Origin: Ramlibacter humi
Lineage (GTDB): Bacteria; Pseudomonadota; Gammaproteobacteria; Burkholderiales; Burkholderiaceae_C
Direction of reading: 5' to 3'
Assembly: GCF_004681975.1 (NCBI RefSeq)
Contig: NZ_SMLK01000002.1
Span: 558,001 to 622,000 of the forward strand
DNA: 64,000 bases
Shown here: positions 60,073 to 64,000 of the stretch, one piece after another
Position numbering within the stretch: the first letter of the stretch is position 1
Layout of the letters: every line of letters begins with the position of its first letter
Made by a program: the position numbers and the translations under genes
The notes under the pieces: generated by a model
What the model was told of the DNA's origin: nothing
The model's database searches: none
The model's input: the letters and a program-made list of their open reading frames with translations, nothing else

Positions 60073-62924
60073 CCGGTATTGCGCAGCCCCGCCGCGATGC
60101 CGTTGATCGAGATGTGGATGCCGCGGCGCACGCGTTCGTCCGCCTGTCCGGCGCGGTAGCGCCGCACCAGTTCCACCTGCAGGTGGTGCAGCGGGTCGAT
60201 GTACGGAAAGCGGTGCCGGATCGACCGCTGCAGGGCCGCGTTGCCCGCCAGCCGCTGCTTCTCGCCCGTGATCAATGCCAGCGCGTCGACCGTGCGATGC
60301 CACTCGGCCTCGATCAGGCCGAACACCTTCTTGCGCAGGCGCGTGTCGCTCACCAGGTCGGCGTAGCGCGAAGCCAGCGCCAGGTCGCTCTTGGCCAGCA
60401 CCATGTCCATGTTCGACAGCAGCGCGCGGAAGAACGGCCATTGGCGGTACATCTTCTGCAGCAGCGCGACGCGCTCGCGATAGGCCGTTCGGGCCGAGCT
60501 TGCCGAAGCCTTGCCCTGGCCTTCGACAGGCTCAGGCCGAACGGCGTGGAGGAACGCCTCCACCGCGGTACCGAAGCCGTACCAGCCATTCAGCGTGGCG
60601 CGGCACTGGCCCCAGCTGAAGCTCCAGGGAATGGCGCGCAAGTCCTCGATGCGCTGGCTGGCTTTGCGTGATGCCGGCCGCGAGCCGATGTTCAGTTCGG
60701 CGATCTCGCGGATGGGCGTGGCGGCGAAGAAGTAGTCGGTGAAGCCGGGCGTCTCGTACACCAGCGAGCGGTAGGCGCGCATGCCGGCTTGCGACAGCGT
60801 CTCGGCGGCTTCGAGGAAAGCCTTGGGCGCGGCCTTGCCGGGCTGCAGCAGCGTGGCTTCCAGCGTGGCGGCCACCAGCGTCTCCAGGTTGCGGCGGCCG
60901 ATCTCGGGGTTGGCGTACTTGGAGCCGATGACCTCCCCCTGTTCCGTGAGGCGGATCTGGCCGCGCACCGTGCCCGGCGGCTGCGACAGGATGGCCTGGT
61001 AGCTGGGGCCGCCGCCGCGGCCGACGGTGCCGCCGCGCCCGTGGAACATGCGCAGGCGGATCGGGTGCGTGGCCGAGAGCTCGTCGAACAGCGCCACCAG
61101 CGCGGTGCCGGCGCGGTACAGCTCCCAGTTGCTGGTGAAGATGCCGCCGTCCTTGTTGCTGTCGCTGTAGCCCAGCATGATGTCCTGCTCGGCGCCGGAG
61201 CGCTGCACCAGGCGCGCGATGCCGGACAGCGAATAGAACTCGCGCATGATGGGCGCGGCGTTGCGCAGGTCTTCGATGGTTTCGAAGAGCGGCACCACGA
61301 TCAGGTCCGCGGTGCCGTGGTCGTCCAGCGTGCCGCGCAGCAGGCCCGCTTCCTTCTGCAGCAGCAGCACCTCCAGCAGGTCGCTCACGGCCTCGGTGTG
61401 GCTGATGATGTAGTGGCGGATCGCATCGCGGCCGTAGCGCGCGCGCATGCGCAGCGCGGTCTCGAAGATGGCGAGCTCGTGCCGCGCCCATTCGGAGTAT
61501 TCGGCGCCGACCACGCGCAGCGGGCGCGCGTCGTTCAGCAGGCGCAGCAGCAGCTCGCGGCGCGCCGGCTCTGCCAGTTTCGCGTAGTGCGGCTCGATGC
61601 GCGCGGTGGCCAGCAGCTCGGCCACCACCAGTTCGTGCTGGTCGGAGCTCTGGCGCAGGTCCATGGTGGCCAGGTGGAATCCGAACACTTCCACCGCGCG
61701 GATCAGCGGCTGCAGGCGGTGCGCGGTGAGCGCGCCGGAGTGGCCGGCCTTCAGCGAGTCGCGGATGGTGCACAGGTCGGCGTGGAACTCCTCCGCCGTG
61801 CGGTACGGGTTCTGCGGCGGCAGCAGGTGGCGCGCGGCGTCGCCGCCGGTCAGCTCCTTCAGCGTGGCCGCCAGCCGCGAGTACATGCCGGCCAGTGCGC
61901 GGCGGTACGGCTCGTCCTCGCGATGCTCGCTGCGGTCGGGCGAGCGCTCGGCCAGCTTGCGCATCTCCGGCGTGACGTCCACCAGCAGCGCAGAGATCGA
62001 CAGCTCGCGCCCGAGGAAGTGCACCTCCGTCAGGTAGTGGCGCAGCGCGACTTCGCACTGGCGGCTCAGCGCCTGCTCCAGCGTCTGCGCCGACACGTTG
62101 GGGTTGCCGTCGCGGTCGCCGCCGATCCACATGCCCATGCGCAGGAAGCTGGCCACGGGTTGCGAGCCCAGCTCGCGCTCCAGTCCGGCATACAGCTTGG
62201 GGATCTCGCGCAGGAAGGTGGCCTCGTAGTACGACAGCGCGTTCTCGATCTCGTCGGCCACGGTGAGCTTGGAGAAGCGCAGCAGCCGCGTCTGCCACAG
62301 CTGCATCACGCGGGCGCGGATCTGCGCTTCGTTCGCGGACAGCTCGCGCGGCGCCAGGGCGTCTCGCGGCAGCGCTCGTGCCTTGATCTCGTCGCGCTCG
62401 GCCAGCAGGTGCGCGATCTCGCGCTCGGCGTCCAGGATGCTCTGGCGCTGCACTTCGGTCGGGTGCGCGGTGAGCACCGGCGACACGTAGCTGGTGGCCA
62501 GCGTCTGCGAAATGGCGCGCGGCTGGATGCCGGCCCAGCGCAGCCGCGCCAGCGCCACATCGATGCTGCCTTCCTGCGTGTCGCCGGCGCGCTCGTGCAC
62601 GGCGCGGCGGCGGATGTGGTGGCGGTCCTCGGCCAGGTTGGCCAGGTGGCTGAAGTAGGTGAACGCACGGATCACGCTGACGGCCTGGTCGCCGCTGAGC
62701 GTCTTCAGCAGCGTCTTCAGCGCCTTGTCGGCGTCGTGATCGGCGTCGCGGCGGAAGGCGACGGAGAGCTTGCGGATGCGCTCGACCAGCTCGTACGCAT
62801 CGACGCCTTCCTGCTCGCGGATGACGTCGCCCAGGATGCGGCCCAGCAGGCGGATGTCCTCGACCAGCGGCCGCTCGTTGTCCCGTGCGCGGCGCGCCGG
62901 CGTGTCCTGCGGGGGTGGGGGCAT
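60069..62924 (-). CDS. ppc: phosphoenolpyruvate carboxylase
   Basis: 951 residues, about 20 to 30 longer than typical. Catalytic H154 in [33 protein letters not shown] and the C-terminal end [12 protein letters not shown] are present. It carboxylates PEP to oxaloacetate. Residues 794-814 ([19 protein letters not shown]) are encoded by a palindromic repeat (60485-60544) that falls between a conserved [10 protein letters not shown] and [13 protein letters not shown]. Divergent from hemC across an 86-bp gap. Confidence 0.96.
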   Translation of the reverse strand: MPPPPQDTPARRARDNERPLVEDIRLLGRILGDVIREQEGVDAYELVERIRKLSVAFRRDADHDADKALKTLLKTLSGDQAVSVIRAFTYFSHLANLAEDRHHIRRRAVHERAGDTQEGSIDVALARLRWAGIQPRAISQTLATSYVSPVLTAHPTEVQRQSILDAEREIAHLLAERDEIKARALPRDALAPRELSANEAQIRARVMQLWQTRLLRFSKLTVADEIENALSYYEATFLREIPKLYAGLERELGSQPVASFLRMGMWIGGDRDGNPNVSAQTLEQALSRQCEVALRHYLTEVHFLGRELSISALLVDVTPEMRKLAERSPDRSEHREDEPYRRALAGMYSRLAATLKELTGGDAARHLLPPQNPYRTAEEFHADLCTIRDSLKAGHSGALTAHRLQPLIRAVEVFGFHLATMDLRQSSDQHELVVAELLATARIEPHYAKLAEPARRELLLRLLNDARPLRVVGAEYSEWARHELAIFETALRMRARYGRDAIRHYIISHTEAVSDLLEVLLLQKEAGLLRGTLDDHGTADLIVVPLFETIEDLRNAAPIMREFYSLSGIARLVQRSGAEQDIMLGYSDSNKDGGIFTSNWELYRAGTALVALFDELSATHPIRLRMFHGRGGTVGRGGGPSYQAILSQPPGTVRGQIRLTEQGEVIGSKYANPEIGRRNLETLVAATLEATLLQPGKAAPKAFLEAAETLSQAGMRAYRSLVYETPGFTDYFFAATPIREIAELNIGSRPASRKASQRIEDLRAIPWSFSWGQCRATLNGWYGFGTAVEAFLHAVRPEPVEGQGKASASSARTAYRERVALLQKMYRQWPFFRALLSNMDMVLAKSDLALASRYADLVSDTRLRKKVFGLIEAEWHRTVDALALITGEKQRLAGNAALQRSIRHRFPYIDPLHHLQVELVRRYRAGQADERVRRGIHISINGIAAGLRNTG
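60485..60544. repeat. palindromic repeat element inserted in frame in ppc
   Basis: Two arms of 26 nt, 60485-60510 and 60519-60544, are inverted copies with 21 of 26 matching bases and an eight-base loop. The right arm contains TTCGACAGGCTCAGG, a sequence I recall as a common dispersed repeat in several proteobacterial genomes; in the reading frame it gives RPEPVEG. The element is in frame and leaves the gene open. I saw no other copy in this window. Confidence 0.7.
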
Positions 62925-63010
62925 AGGGGGCTCTCTCCGCCTGCTGAAATTTTGGGCAGCGCAGATGCTAGCATCGGCACCCCCCGAAGGATGACAGGCA
63001 GGTTACGGCA

Positions 63011-63913
63011 TTGGGCACGTTCACCATCGCCACCCGCGAAAGCCGCTTGGCGCTCTGGCAGGCCGAGCACGTGAAGGCGCGGCTGGCCGCGCATGGGCAC
63101 GAGGTGTCGCTGCTGGGCATGACCACCCGCGGCGACCAGATCCTGGACCGCAGCCTCAGCAAGGTCGGCGGCAAGGGCCTGTTCGTCAAGGAACTGGAAG
63201 TCGCCCTCGAGGAAGGCCGCGCCGACCTGGCCGTGCACTCGCTCAAGGACGTGCCGATGGACCTGCCCGAGGGCTTCGCGCTCGCTTGCGTGATGGAGCG
63301 CGAGGACCCGCGCGACGCCTTCGTCTCGAACCGATACCAGCAGCTGCAGGACCTGCCGCAGGGCGCGCTGGTCGGCACGTCCAGCCTGCGCCGCGTGGTG
63401 CTGCTGCAGGCGCTGCGGCCGGACCTGCGCATCGAGCCGCTGCGCGGCAACCTGGACACGCGCCTGCGCAAGCTGGACGAAGGCGGCTACGACGCCATCG
63501 TGCTGGCGGCGGCGGGGCTGAAGCGGCTGGGGCTGGAGAGCCGCATCCGCGCAGTGTTCGAACCGTCGGAGATGCTGCCCGCGGCGGGGCAGGGTGCCTT
63601 GGGCATCGAAGTGCGCGCCGATCACGCGGCGGTGGCGCAAGCCCTTTCGCCGCTGGCGCACCAGGTGACCTGGCTCGCGGTGGCGGCCGAGCGCGCGGTC
63701 AGCCGCGCCATGGGCGGCAGCTGCTCCATGCCGCTGGCCGCGCATGCCACGCTGCGGGGCGAAGTGCTGCAACTGCGCGGCGCATGGGGCGATCCGGACC
63801 AGCCGGGCCGGCTGGTGCGCGCCGAAGCCAGCGGTGCGGTGGGCAGCCTGGAAGAAGCCGCCGCGTTGGGCACTCGCCTGGCCGAAGAGCTGCGCGCCGG
63901 CGGCGCGCGCTGA
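63011..63913 (+). CDS. hemC: porphobilinogen deaminase (hydroxymethylbilane synthase)
   Basis: 300 residues with the dipyrromethane cofactor Cys238 ([13 protein letters not shown]), the catalytic D80 (SLKDVP) and [14 protein letters not shown]. It condenses four porphobilinogens into hydroxymethylbilane. The start is TTG at 63011 ([13 protein letters not shown]); no ATG is in frame nearby. Followed nine bases later by hemD. Confidence 0.95.
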   Translation: MGTFTIATRESRLALWQAEHVKARLAAHGHEVSLLGMTTRGDQILDRSLSKVGGKGLFVKELEVALEEGRADLAVHSLKDVPMDLPEGFALACVMEREDPRDAFVSNRYQQLQDLPQGALVGTSSLRRVVLLQALRPDLRIEPLRGNLDTRLRKLDEGGYDAIVLAAAGLKRLGLESRIRAVFEPSEMLPAAGQGALGIEVRADHAAVAQALSPLAHQVTWLAVAAERAVSRAMGGSCSMPLAAHATLRGEVLQLRGAWGDPDQPGRLVRAEASGAVGSLEEAAALGTRLAEELRAGGAR

Positions 63914-63922
63914 AGGCGCCGC

Positions 63923-64000
63923 ATGCGCGTGGTGCTCACCCGGCCGGCGCAGGACGCTGCGGGTTGGGCGCGCGACCTGCGCGCCGCGGGCCATGAGGTC
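63923..64000 (+). CDS. hemD: uroporphyrinogen-III synthase, N-terminal part (cut by window end)
   Basis: The frame opens with ATG at 63923 and reads MRVVLTRPAQDAAGWARDLR, the typical N-terminus of HemD (VLTRP). It closes the ring of uroporphyrinogen III after HemC. Only the first 26 codons are seen; identification rests on the VLTRP start and on its position behind hemC. Confidence 0.85.
   Translation, partial: MRVVLTRPAQDAAGWARDLRAAGHEV

Overview
This very GC-rich window reads as a bacterial chromosome segment from the Betaproteobacteria, most likely family Comamonadaceae (Ramlibacter/Variovorax-like). The assignment is an inference from protein style and gene order: ispB divergent from rplU-rpmA-obgE-proB, pilB-pilC-pilD-coaE-zapD-yacG, hemA-prfA-prmC-grxD, argH divergent from algZ-algR near hemC-hemD, a fused IcmF mutase and a LivGF/LivHM transporter. 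Coding density is high, many stops and starts overlap (ATGA, GTGA or TTGA), and GTG and TTG starts are common. I saw no phage, IS element, CRISPR array or defence island. No gene-free stretch exceeds about 300 bases. The two longest are 33112-33368 (structured leader of a lipoprotein gene) and 31167-31377 (pilB upstream region plus a terminator).

Layout. 1-8.8 kb: the end of an FtsX-type permease, a HAD phosphatase, a methyltransferase with a divergent AraC regulator, radC, fkpB-ispH and a PLP dehydratase, an outer-membrane-like barrel protein, a truncated haemoglobin and an Smr protein. 8.8-13.5 kb: a branched-chain amino-acid type ABC transporter operon (livG-livF-substrate-binding gene-livH-livM, minus strand). 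13.7-17 kb: icmF, a fused acyl-CoA mutase with a perfect 22-bp palindrome upstream. 17.1-21 kb: a TRAP transporter (dctP-dctQ-dctM) whose large permease carries an unusual insertion. 21.1-25.6 kb: a Tat-signal fumarylacetoacetate-hydrolase-family protein, a persulfide dioxygenase-rhodanese fusion, argJ, an ATPase and a Nudix gene.

25.6-31.2 kb: the type IV pilus assembly genes pilB-pilC-pilD followed by coaE, zapD and yacG. 31.4-33.4 kb: a large lipoprotein of unknown function whose leader can fold so as to hide its ribosome binding site, then tRNA-Pro(CGG). 33.5-41.2 kb: ispB, rplU-rpmA, obgE-proB, a CNP1-like protein, rppH, proS and a lytic transglycosylase. 41.2-46.1 kb: a Lon-like AAA ATPase, grxD, prmC, prfA and hemA. 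46.1-51.2 kb: a small membrane protein, yaaA, a prolyl-hydroxylase-like oxygenase, an alpha/beta hydrolase, queF and an exported repeat protein. 51.3-57 kb: a DUF1569 protein, dinB, a GFA-family protein, a hydratase plus an FMN hydroxyacid dehydrogenase, and argH. 57-64 kb: algZ-algR, an AI-2E-type transporter, ppc (carrying an in-frame palindromic repeat), hemC and the start of hemD.

Themes. Three tetrapyrrole genes (hemA, hemC, hemD), arginine and proline synthesis (argJ, argH, proB) and translation genes form the core. AlgZR-type two-component systems control type IV pili in Pseudomonas, and pilus assembly genes also lie in this window. The liv transporter and IcmF plausibly act together on branched short-chain acyl-CoA, but this is inferred from proximity only. 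The observations most worth testing are the lipoprotein leader, the palindrome before icmF, the repeat inside ppc, the enlarged DctM, the Walker A arginine in LivF and the Tat-exported FAH-family protein.
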